Below, piece by piece: positions 24,526 to 32,593 of a stretch of DNA of 59,913 nt. The notes under the pieces were generated by a model that saw only the letters and a list, made by a program, of their open reading frames with translations, was not told where the DNA came from and made no database searches. The DNA is from Pedobacter sp. KBW06. Its GTDB lineage: Bacteria > Bacteroidota > Bacteroidia > Sphingobacteriales > Sphingobacteriaceae. A program made the translations under genes and the position numbers. The stretch is taken from contig NZ_QAJL01000003.1 in NCBI RefSeq assembly GCF_003852525.1, positions 186,633 to 246,545 of the forward strand. The letters are read 5' to 3'. Numbering within the stretch: position 1 is the stretch's first letter; each line of letters opens with the position of its first letter.

Positions 24526-24975
24526 ATGCAGGTATTTCGTATCGCCCTCACAAAATATGCCGGCGCTTTAATGGCCTCAGGCAGAGCTGCACGCTGGAAC
24601 CCGAATGAAGTAGAAGTGATCTATAGTGCAGGGTCACGCTCTCTGGCCTGCCTGGAAAATGTGGTCCATAGAAACCAGATCGGGCTGAACAACTCCTTCC
24701 AGGTGATGACCATTGAAATTCCTGATGACATCATGATTCAGACGATTGAGCTTAAAAAGCTCCCTGCAAACTGGGTCGATTTTGAAAATATGCCACTCAC
24801 ACAGGAAATTGGTGAAAACTGGATAAAACAGAGCAAATCAGCAGTATTAAAAGTCCCCTCTTCCATCATCCCTGCAGAATACAATTACCTGATCAACCCG
24901 CAGCATCCGGATTTTAAGTTCATCAAACTGTTAAAATCTGAATCTTTTGTATTTGACAAAAGGATCAAGCTATAA
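24526..24975 (+). CDS. RES-domain toxin (NAD-degrading)
   Basis: The 149-residue RES protein has the family triad: arginines in GRAARWNP (R20/R23), glutamate E44 in YSAGSRSLACLENVVH, and serines S112/S113 in VPSSIIPAEYNYLINP. RES toxins characterised in other bacteria break down NAD+ (phosphorolysis in MbcT). It follows its antitoxin with one base between, the usual order for RES-Xre systems. No residue of the triad is missing, so it is probably active. The full length argues against decay. Confidence 0.9.
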   Translation: MQVFRIALTKYAGALMASGRAARWNPNEVEVIYSAGSRSLACLENVVHRNQIGLNNSFQVMTIEIPDDIMIQTIELKKLPANWVDFENMPLTQEIGENWIKQSKSAVLKVPSSIIPAEYNYLINPQHPDFKFIKLLKSESFVFDKRIKL

Positions 24976-24980
24976 AGGGA

Positions 24981-25748
24981 TTACCTTCCGGCCATTTTGA
25001 TCATGCGCTGTGCCAGGTCTTTTCCCAGATAACCATCAATGATGCCATGAACGAGGTATAATATCGGGGTCATCAGAATGGCGACGATAAACTTATAGGT
25101 GTAATTGACCAATCCGATGGCAGCCACCATTTGCCAGCTCCAATGGTATTGAGGGTTGAGGTAAAAGGCAATAAAGATTACCACAAAGCTATCGATACAC
25201 TGAGAAACTACGGTTGAACCCGTTGCCCGCAGCCATAAGGCCTTATCCCCAGTCACCTTTTTTATCTTATGGAAGATGAGTACATCGGCGATCTGTCCGA
25301 TCAGGAAAGCAATGATAGAGCCTACAATGATCCACATCCCCTGTCCGAATATCCCCGCAAAAGCAGCATTCATATTGAGCTGATGCCCCTGAATGTTCTG
25401 GTTTACCCAAAAGTCTGATGGCGTCAGTTTCATCGCAGCACCTACAATAAAAAAGGCATAAGCAATCAGTACTGCGGTTAAGATCGACAGAAACCGCACC
25501 TGTCTGACTCCAAAATATTCATTGATAATGTCTGTCATGATGAAGATCAATGGCCAGGTCAATACGCCTGCAGACATGTTAAAGGAAAGATTGGGTACCC
25601 CCAATAAATTAATGTCAAACTGCTTGATGCCAAGCGTCCCCTCGACCGTAAATATTTTTACTCCGATAAATTCTGAGAGAATGGCATTGGCGACAAAAAA
25701 AGAGCCTAAAACGAGCAGCAACCTGCTTTCTTTTGTTTTAAAAGTCAT
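24981..25748 (-). CDS. yhhQ: Queuosine precursor transporter (YhhQ/VUT family)
   Basis: The 255-residue protein has about six membrane segments. It shows the VUT/YhhQ signatures: a starting FVANAILSEFIGVKIF, FIMTDIINEYFG with conserved acidic residues, and SQCIDSFVVIFIAFY. The family imports preQ0/preQ1 bases for queuosine tRNA modification. A QueE homologue at 35816 shows that the cell also makes precursors itself, so this protein may salvage. It is convergent with the RES toxin gene (5 bp apart) and divergent from the aminotransferase gene. Confidence 0.9.
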   Translation of the reverse strand: MTFKTKESRLLLVLGSFFVANAILSEFIGVKIFTVEGTLGIKQFDINLLGVPNLSFNMSAGVLTWPLIFIMTDIINEYFGVRQVRFLSILTAVLIAYAFFIVGAAMKLTPSDFWVNQNIQGHQLNMNAAFAGIFGQGMWIIVGSIIAFLIGQIADVLIFHKIKKVTGDKALWLRATGSTVVSQCIDSFVVIFIAFYLNPQYHWSWQMVAAIGLVNYTYKFIVAILMTPILYLVHGIIDGYLGKDLAQRMIKMAGR

Positions 25749-25815
25749 AGCAGGATGAAATTATTAAATAAATCTGATATAAGAGGATAAATATTATTTC
25801 TATTTTCGTTGTCAC

Positions 25816-26961
25816 ATGATATCTACTCAATCAAAACTACCTGGAACAGGCACGAATATTTTTTCGGTCATGTCCAAATTAGCCGAAGAACACAAAGCAA
25901 TTAATCTTTCTCAGGGATTTCCTGACTATGACTGCGATCCTAAACTAATTGAATATGTAGCGGATGCAATGAAACAAGGATTTAATCAATATGCCCCTAT
26001 GACTGGCCTTCCGGTCTTAAGGGAGTTGATTTCTGAAAAGATGAATAGTCTTTATGGCGCAGATTACCATCCTGAAACAGAGGTTACCGTTACCGCGGGT
26101 GGTACACAAGCGATATTTACCGCTTTGAATGCTTATATCAATGCCGGGGATGAAGTGATCATTTTTGAGCCTGCATACGACTGTTATGCACCCACGATCA
26201 AAATGCTCGGTGGTTTGGTGAAACCTTATCAGCTCGCCCCGCCAAACTACGAGATCGATTGGGAAATGGTGAAAAAGCTATTTTCTGCCAATACCAAAAT
26301 GATCATTTTAAATAGCCCTCAGAATCCAACGGGTTGTGTTTTATCAGAAAAAGACATTAAAGCGCTCATCAAACTGACTAAAAACACCGACATCATGATT
26401 TTGAGTGATGAGGTCTATGAGCATATTATTTTTGATGGTAAAAAACACCAGAGTGTGGCCTTATACCCTGAACTTCGGGAAAGAAGCTTTATTGTGGCTT
26501 CCTTCGGCAAATTACTCCATACTACAGGCTGGAAATTAGGCTATTGCCTTGCCCCTGAAGCGCTGATGAAAGAGTTCAGAAAAGTACATCAGTTTAATGT
26601 ATTCAGTGTGAATACCCCAATGCAGCTGGGTGTAGCAAAGTACCTGAAAGATCCGCAGAGCTATCTTGGATTATCGGCTTTCTTCCAGCAAAAACGCGAC
26701 TTGTTCCGTTCCCTGCTTGCCGAAACCAAGTTTAAATTATTACCTTGCAACGGTTCTTATTTCCAATGCGTTAGCTATGAGCACCTCAGCGATGAAAAAG
26801 ATGTCGCTATGGCCGAAAGGTTAATTAAGGAGTATGGCGTAGCCGCTATACCGGTTTCTGCCTTCTATATCCGGAATACGGACCACCATGTTTTACGTTT
26901 TTGTTTTGCTAAAAAGCAAGAAACTTTGGAAAAAGCCGTTGAAAGACTAGTTAAATTATAA
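25816..26961 (+). CDS. Methionine/glutamine aminotransferase (YbdL/KAT-like)
   Basis: The 381-residue PLP enzyme of the class I/II aminotransferase fold has LSQGFPDYDC and NQYAPMTGLPVLRELI, SPQNPTGCVLSE, the SDEVYEHIIFDG aspartate/tyrosine region, the Schiff-base lysine K232 in ASFGKLLHTTGWKLGYC, and the LRFCFAKK arginine. It resembles YbdL and kynurenine/glutamine transaminases, which transaminate methionine or glutamine with alpha-keto acids. The adjacent omega-amidase makes the pair typical of methionine salvage (KMTB to methionine). It starts a long same-strand run of genes ending at folD. Confidence 0.9.
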   Translation: MISTQSKLPGTGTNIFSVMSKLAEEHKAINLSQGFPDYDCDPKLIEYVADAMKQGFNQYAPMTGLPVLRELISEKMNSLYGADYHPETEVTVTAGGTQAIFTALNAYINAGDEVIIFEPAYDCYAPTIKMLGGLVKPYQLAPPNYEIDWEMVKKLFSANTKMIILNSPQNPTGCVLSEKDIKALIKLTKNTDIMILSDEVYEHIIFDGKKHQSVALYPELRERSFIVASFGKLLHTTGWKLGYCLAPEALMKEFRKVHQFNVFSVNTPMQLGVAKYLKDPQSYLGLSAFFQQKRDLFRSLLAETKFKLLPCNGSYFQCVSYEHLSDEKDVAMAERLIKEYGVAAIPVSAFYIRNTDHHVLRFCFAKKQETLEKAVERLVKL

Positions 26962-26985
26962 TTTACATCCCCTTAAATTAGAATA

Positions 26986-27789
26986 ATGGAAAGTCCAGAT
27001 TACCTGAATATTAAAAACCTGAAGATCACTATTTTTCAGGCCTACCTATTTTGGGAAAATATTGACAAGAACCTTCAGAACTTATCTTTGAGATTATCAT
27101 CGGGTGTTAAAGAAAAAACAGACCTGATTATTCTTCCCGAGATGTTCAATACCGGATTTAGTATGAATGCGGAGGCACTTGCCGAAGAGATGGGTGGAAA
27201 AACCATGCAATGGATGAACGAAATTGCACAGAAATACGAATGTGTGGTTACCGGAAGTCTGATCATTAAAGAAAACGGACATTATTATAACCGCATGATC
27301 TGGATGCTTCCGGAAGGCGGATACAGTCATTACGACAAAAGGCACCTCTTTGGTTTAGGTGAAGAAGATAAAACCTACACCCCCGGAAATGATAAAGTGA
27401 TCGTGGAATTAAAAGGCTGGAAAATCCGCCTTGCGATCTGCTATGACCTTCGTTTCCCGGTTTGGCTGCGCAACCAGAATGAAGAATACGACATCCTGTT
27501 GTTCGTTGCCAGCTGGCCGGATAAACGCGCCATACATTGGAATGCGCTCATCCCTGCCCGGGCTATCGAAAATCAAAGCTATGTGATCGCCGCTAACCGC
27601 GTAGGTCATGATGGCAAAGAAGTATACCATAGTGGTCAGTCTCAATGTATCGATCCTATGGGTAAAACCGTGTATTACAAACCTGAAGATGAAGATCTGT
27701 ATACCTTCAGTATCGGTTATGAAGAACTTGTAAAAACCCGTCAAAGCTTCCCTTTTTTAAAGGATGCCGACAATTTTAATATCATTTAA
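26986..27789 (+). CDS. Omega-amidase (carbon-nitrogen hydrolase)
   Basis: The 267-residue nitrilase-superfamily enzyme has the catalytic triad E52 (LPEMFNTGFSM), K118 (HYDKRHLFGLGEED) and C152 (LAICYDLRFPVW). Family type is YafV-like omega-amidase, which hydrolyses alpha-ketoglutaramate or ketosuccinamate to the free acid plus ammonia. With the aminotransferase encoded 24 bp upstream it would pull glutamine-dependent transamination forward. The initiator ATG at 26986 adds about 13 residues before the first strand; a shorter start is possible. Confidence 0.9.
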   Translation: MESPDYLNIKNLKITIFQAYLFWENIDKNLQNLSLRLSSGVKEKTDLIILPEMFNTGFSMNAEALAEEMGGKTMQWMNEIAQKYECVVTGSLIIKENGHYYNRMIWMLPEGGYSHYDKRHLFGLGEEDKTYTPGNDKVIVELKGWKIRLAICYDLRFPVWLRNQNEEYDILLFVASWPDKRAIHWNALIPARAIENQSYVIAANRVGHDGKEVYHSGQSQCIDPMGKTVYYKPEDEDLYTFSIGYEELVKTRQSFPFLKDADNFNII

Positions 27790-27815
27790 CCCAACAAACA
27801 AGACTAAACCAAACC

Positions 27816-28850
27816 ATGTTTAACCGTAGAAAATTTATAAAAGCATCTGCGCTTTCCGCTTCGTTACTGGCCATCGACAGAACAAGCGCGGCGGCGATGA
27901 TCCCTGCTCCTTCTTCCCATGAACCCGTAAAACCGATTGTGATCTCTACCTGGGATTTCGGTATTGCAGCCAACCAGGCGGCATGGAAAGTGCTTTCCGC
28001 TGGGGGCCGGGCTTTAGACGCGGTGGAAAAAGGTGTCCACGTTCCTGAAGCTGACCCAAAAAATCAGTCGGTAGGATATGGTGGTCTACCGGACAGAGAT
28101 GGTCATGTGACCCTGGATGCCTGTATCATGGATGATTTGGGCAATTGCGGTGCGGTAGCAGGTTTAGAACACATTATGCACCCGATATCTGTGGCAAGAC
28201 TCGTGATGGAAAAAACGCCACATGTGATGCTTGTTGGTGATGGTGCGCTTCAGTTTGCACTGGAAAACGGCTTTAAAAAACAGAACCTGCTCACTAAAGA
28301 AAGTGAAAAAGCATGGAAAGAATGGTTGAAAACGGCCAAATATGCGCCGGTCATGAATATAGAGAACAAACTTTACGATAAAGCTGCTCCCACTAAATTG
28401 CCGGGAAATCAATATAACCATGATACCATCGGTATGCTGGCCATTGATGCCAAAGGAAACATCTCCGGTGCCTGTACGACGAGTGGAATGGCTTATAAAC
28501 TCCATGGACGTGTAGGCGACAGCCCGATCATCGGTGCAGGTTTATATGTAGACAATGAAGTTGGGGGTGCTACTTCTACCGGAGTAGGCGAAGAAGTGAT
28601 CCGCAATGTAGGCAGCTTTTTAGTGGTAGAACTGATGAGACAGGGTTATGCTCCGGAAGATGCCTGTAAAGAAGCCGTAATGAGGATCATCAAGAAGAAA
28701 CCAGAGATTGCAAAAGGCATTCAGGTAGGTTTCCTTGCTTTAAACAAAAAAGGTGAATACGGAGCTTATGCCATTCAAAAAGGCTTCAGTTATGCGGTAT
28801 GTACCAGTCAGAAAGACGACTTGCTGATCCCTGGGAAAAGCTATTATTAA
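27816..28850 (+). CDS. N4-(beta-N-acetylglucosaminyl)-L-asparaginase
   Basis: The 344-residue Ntn-hydrolase matures by cleaving before the catalytic threonine T204 in NQYNHDTIGMLAID. Other family features are GGRALDAVEKGVHVPEADPK, VGYGGLPDRDG and the GRVGDSPIIGAGLYVDNEVG substrate loop. It cuts the GlcNAc-Asn bond of N-linked glycoprotein remnants. A signal with RRKFIK followed by hydrophobic residues (about 1-28) suggests Tat export to the periplasm. The GH92 mannosidase two genes downstream fits a shared role in N-glycan use. Confidence 0.92.
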   Translation: MFNRRKFIKASALSASLLAIDRTSAAAMIPAPSSHEPVKPIVISTWDFGIAANQAAWKVLSAGGRALDAVEKGVHVPEADPKNQSVGYGGLPDRDGHVTLDACIMDDLGNCGAVAGLEHIMHPISVARLVMEKTPHVMLVGDGALQFALENGFKKQNLLTKESEKAWKEWLKTAKYAPVMNIENKLYDKAAPTKLPGNQYNHDTIGMLAIDAKGNISGACTTSGMAYKLHGRVGDSPIIGAGLYVDNEVGGATSTGVGEEVIRNVGSFLVVELMRQGYAPEDACKEAVMRIIKKKPEIAKGIQVGFLALNKKGEYGAYAIQKGFSYAVCTSQKDDLLIPGKSYY

Positions 28851-28868
28851 TATTTTTCTTTTTATAAA

Positions 28869-29609
28869 ATGATTCAAATGGAAGTTTGCGCCAACTCCCT
28901 ATCCTCTGCCCTTGCGGCTCAGGAAGGTGGCGCTGTGAGGGTAGAATTTTGTGACAACTTACATGAAGGTGGCACGACTCCAAGCTACGCCCAGCTAAAG
29001 CTCGCAAAAGAAATGCTGCACATTCTTGTTTATCCGATCATCCGGCCGAGAGGTGGAGATTTTTTATATTCGGACCTGGAGTTCCACATCATGAAAGAGG
29101 ACATTAAAATGTGTAAATCTTTAAATTGTGATGGTGTAGTGATCGGGATTCTAAAAGCAGACGGCAGTATTGATAAGGAAAGATGCGCGGAATTGATTGC
29201 GCTGGCAAGGCCGATGAAGGTCACTTTTCACCGGGCTTTTGACATGTGTAAAGACCTGGAAAAAGCTTTAGAGGAGCTTATTGAACTGGGCTGTGAAAGG
29301 ATATTAACTTCGGGAGCTGCAGCTTCTGCGCTTTTGGGTGCAGAGAAGCTAAAAGGTTTAATCACCCAAGCTGCCGGAAGGATCAGCATCATGCCCGGAG
29401 CAGGCGTCAAAACAGAAAACATTGCAGAAATCATCCGGATTACGGGAGCAAAAGAGTTCCATGCTTCGGCAAAACATGCCGTAAAGAGCGATATGAAATT
29501 CAGAAATCCAGGATTGAGTATGGGGACTTCCGTAGATGAGTTCAGCTTTGACCTGACAGATACCGCAACGGTAAAAAAACTGATTGAACTCGCCAACAGC
29601 AATAAATAA
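28869..29609 (+). CDS. cutC: CutC-family protein
   Basis: The 246-residue TIM-barrel protein shows the CutC pattern: MEVCANSLSSALAAQEGGAV, YPIIRPRGGDFLYSDLE, TFHRAFDMCKDLEKALEEL and EFHASAKHAV. CutC was named for copper homeostasis in E. coli, but its copper role is disputed, and an enzymatic function with a histidine/arginine-rich barrel pocket has been suggested. Here it lies between two glycan-degradation genes with 18-20 bp gaps, so it is co-transcribed with them. That setting recurs in Bacteroidota, as far as I recall, and hints at sugar metabolism. Confidence 0.88.
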   Translation: MIQMEVCANSLSSALAAQEGGAVRVEFCDNLHEGGTTPSYAQLKLAKEMLHILVYPIIRPRGGDFLYSDLEFHIMKEDIKMCKSLNCDGVVIGILKADGSIDKERCAELIALARPMKVTFHRAFDMCKDLEKALEELIELGCERILTSGAAASALLGAEKLKGLITQAAGRISIMPGAGVKTENIAEIIRITGAKEFHASAKHAVKSDMKFRNPGLSMGTSVDEFSFDLTDTATVKKLIELANSNK

Positions 29610-29629
29610 CGCCATAATTATCGATAATA

Positions 29630-32563
29630 ATGATACAAAAACTGACCAGCACAACCTTAGTTGTTGCCCTGTTCTTTTCCATCAGCACTGCTCAAACTAA
29701 AAAAGATTATACGCAATATGTAAATCCATTTATCGGAACAGGTGGCCACGGACATACTTACCCCGGCCCTTCTATGCCCTTTGGCATGATTCAGCCTGGC
29801 CCTGACACCCGCTTAACGGGATGGGACGGTTGTTCCGGCTACCACGATACAGACAGCGTAGTTTACGGGTTCTCACATACCCATTTAAGCGGCGTTGGGA
29901 TTCCTGATTACGGAGATATCCTGTTCATGCCGACTATAGGGAAACCAGAGTTTCAGAATACGGCTTATGCCTCTCCTTTTCAAAAGAAAAATGAAAAAGC
30001 TACGGTAGGCTATTATGCGACGAGACTTGACAAATATGGCATCGATGTAGCCCTGACAAGCACCAGAAGAGTTGCTTTACACCAATATACCTTTCCTGCT
30101 TCCAAACAATCGAATATCATCATTGATTTAAAACACAGAGACCGGGTACTGGATTCCTGGATCGAAGTGGTCAGCCCGACTGAAATCCGCGGATTCAGAA
30201 GATCCAGAGCCTGGGCAAAAGACCAGCCTGTTTATTTCTATGCGAAGTTTAGCAAGCCTTTCAAGTCTTACGGTATTGCGGTTGATGATGTCGTACAAAA
30301 AGACCTGAAAAAGGCATCCGGTAAGAACATCAAATTATTTATACAGTTTGACACCAGGGCTGGTGAAAACGTGCTTTCAAAAGTGGCCATCTCGGCAGTA
30401 AGCGCGGAAGGTGCCTTAAAAAATCTGGATGCAGAAATGAAAGGCTATGATTTTAAAGGTACTGTGGCTAAAGCTAAAACGATTTGGAATACTGAACTTT
30501 CCAAGATTGAGGCAGAGAGTACCGACCAGAAACAACTCCGTACTTATTATACCGCATTGTACCATAGTTTCCTCAACCCCAATTTATTTATGGATGTGGA
30601 CGGGCAATACCTGGGTTTGGACAAAAAAGTGCACCGGGCGGTCGGCTTTGAGTACTTTACCGTTTTCTCCCTATGGGATACCCACCGTACAGAACATCCG
30701 CTCCTTGCGCTGATCGACAGAAAAAGAACACTGGATTTCATCAAAACCTTTCTGGCCATGTACGATCAGGGAAAATTGTTACCGGTATGGGAACTGGCCT
30801 CGAATGAGACTTTTTGTATGATTGGAAACCATTCCATTCCTGTGATCGTAGATGCCTATGCCAAAGGAATCCGGGATTTTGATGCAGAAAAAGCCCTTGA
30901 GGCGATGAAAGTCTCCGTCAACAGGAAACAATTCGGCATTGACCTTTACGCTGCGCAGGGCGCTGTGCCTTCCGATAAGGAAGAAGAATCGGCGTCGAAA
31001 ACGGTAGAATACGCCTATGACGACTGGTGTATTTCGGAATTTGCCCGCATGCTGGGTAAAAAGGAAGACCAGGACTTGTACAGCCGCAGGGCACAATACT
31101 GGAAAAATCTCTATGATCCGGAAACAGGCTTTATCCGTGCCCGTCAAAACGGAGGTTTTTACAAACCTTTTGAACCGACAGAAGTCAACAGCAATTATAC
31201 GGAAGGCAATTCCTGGCATTATTCCTTCAGCACCCAGCAGGATGTCAATACCCATATGGAATTTATGGGCGGAGAACCTGCCTATCAGGAAAAGCTGAAT
31301 GAGTTGTTTACGACAAAAAAAGGATTGACAGGCAGGGCTCAGGACGATATCGCCGGTTTAATCGGGCAATATGCACATGGCAACGAGCCGAGTCACCATA
31401 TGTCTTATTTGTTCAATTACACCAGACATCCGGAAAAAACAGCGCATTATCTCCAAAGAATTTACAGGGAACAGTATCATGATCTGCCTGATGGCTTGTC
31501 GGGAAATGAAGATTGTGGCCAGATGAGTGCCTGGCTGGTCATGAGTGCGATGGGCTGGTACCCGGTATCTCCCGGCAACAACATTTACAATATCGGCAGC
31601 CCCTGGTTTAAGAAACTAACAGTACACCTGGAAAACGGGAAAAAGATCGTGGTGAATGCGCCTTCCCTTAGTCAGGACCGCTATTATACTTCCGGGCTAA
31701 AATTAAACGGAAAACCTTACGGAAAACTGTTTCTGAATTATAATGACCTTGCCAGTGGCGGAACGCTTGATTTTGAGCATTCGGCAAAACCGGATATGGA
31801 TTATTTAAATAGTCTGGAGAAGCCGGTGATGAAGATCAGCGGACAGCTCATTACCCCTAACCCATCGATTAATGGTCCTTCTGCTATTTTCAAAGGAAAA
31901 CAAAGCATCAGCATCAGCAATTCGCTAAAGGACGCAGAGATCTATTATACCACCGATGGCAGTACACCTTCTGCGGCTTCACTTCGTTATACTCAGCCTT
32001 TTGAAATCGACAAAAGCATTCAGATCAAAGCCATTGCTTATAAAGCGGGTTATGTAAACAGTTTCCCTGTGGAAGCCTCCTACCAAACCGCAGATCAGCA
32101 CTATACGATAACGGTTAAAACTGCCATTAATCCTACTTTTACCGGCGGTGGAAACCAGGCGCTGATTGACGGCATCCGCGGAACGGCGAATTACAAAATC
32201 GGGGACATCTGGCAAGGCTTCAGAAGTCCGGAAATTGAGGCTGTTGTAGACCTTGGTTTGAAGAAGAAAGTGAACATGGTAAGCATCGGCGCATTGCAGG
32301 ATACCAATGCCTGGATCATCATTCCTGCGGAAGTGAGTTTTTATGGCTCTTCAGATAACGTTCATTTTGTAGAAATCGGCAAGGTAAAATCAAGGGTTGA
32401 TCCGAAAGATGAAACTCCGCAAATTCAGGAATTTAGTGCCAAAGCAGGCATAGAATGCAGATATATTAAGGTGGTAGTCAAGGCTTATGGCATTCTTGGC
32501 GACTGGCATGATGGTTCAGGTGAGCTGGCCCATTCTTTCTTTGATGAAATTACGATAAATTAA
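29630..32563 (+). CDS. GH92 family alpha-mannosidase with C-terminal binding modules
   Basis: The 977-residue secreted enzyme has a signal peptide (about 1-21) and a GH92 domain beginning with YVNPFIGTGGHGHTYPGPSM and SGVGIPDYGDI. The acidic region GNEDCGQMSAW (GNEDCG 625-630) includes a glutamate conserved in the family. Exo-acting calcium-dependent mannosidases of GH92 cut alpha-1,2/1,3 mannosides from N-glycans or yeast mannan. After about residue 740 comes a chitobiase-like C-terminal module (AEIYYTTDGSTPSAASLRYT) and then an F5/8C-type discoidin module (about 830-977). It shares a transcription unit with the glycosylasparaginase and CutC. Bond specificity cannot be predicted. Confidence 0.93.
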   Translation: MIQKLTSTTLVVALFFSISTAQTKKDYTQYVNPFIGTGGHGHTYPGPSMPFGMIQPGPDTRLTGWDGCSGYHDTDSVVYGFSHTHLSGVGIPDYGDILFMPTIGKPEFQNTAYASPFQKKNEKATVGYYATRLDKYGIDVALTSTRRVALHQYTFPASKQSNIIIDLKHRDRVLDSWIEVVSPTEIRGFRRSRAWAKDQPVYFYAKFSKPFKSYGIAVDDVVQKDLKKASGKNIKLFIQFDTRAGENVLSKVAISAVSAEGALKNLDAEMKGYDFKGTVAKAKTIWNTELSKIEAESTDQKQLRTYYTALYHSFLNPNLFMDVDGQYLGLDKKVHRAVGFEYFTVFSLWDTHRTEHPLLALIDRKRTLDFIKTFLAMYDQGKLLPVWELASNETFCMIGNHSIPVIVDAYAKGIRDFDAEKALEAMKVSVNRKQFGIDLYAAQGAVPSDKEEESASKTVEYAYDDWCISEFARMLGKKEDQDLYSRRAQYWKNLYDPETGFIRARQNGGFYKPFEPTEVNSNYTEGNSWHYSFSTQQDVNTHMEFMGGEPAYQEKLNELFTTKKGLTGRAQDDIAGLIGQYAHGNEPSHHMSYLFNYTRHPEKTAHYLQRIYREQYHDLPDGLSGNEDCGQMSAWLVMSAMGWYPVSPGNNIYNIGSPWFKKLTVHLENGKKIVVNAPSLSQDRYYTSGLKLNGKPYGKLFLNYNDLASGGTLDFEHSAKPDMDYLNSLEKPVMKISGQLITPNPSINGPSAIFKGKQSISISNSLKDAEIYYTTDGSTPSAASLRYTQPFEIDKSIQIKAIAYKAGYVNSFPVEASYQTADQHYTITVKTAINPTFTGGGNQALIDGIRGTANYKIGDIWQGFRSPEIEAVVDLGLKKKVNMVSIGALQDTNAWIIIPAEVSFYGSSDNVHFVEIGKVKSRVDPKDETPQIQEFSAKAGIECRYIKVVVKAYGILGDWHDGSGELAHSFFDEITIN

Positions 32564-32577
32564 TCGACTCAAAATCC

Positions 32578-32585
32578 TATATTTG
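32578..32585 (+). promoter_or_regulatory. Bacteroidota-type promoter box (TATATTTG) before lepA
   Basis: Exact TAnnTTTG match ending 8 bases before the lepA ATG. A transcript starting there would have almost no leader. Confidence 0.65.
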
Positions 32586-32593
32586 CGCCACTG

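Noticed and set aside
14971..32543. TTTG words about 32-34 bp before some promoter boxes, as -33 elements
   Set aside because: They precede the boxes at 15007, 24031 and 32578, but the spacing is well over the usual 17-23 bp, so they are probably chance.
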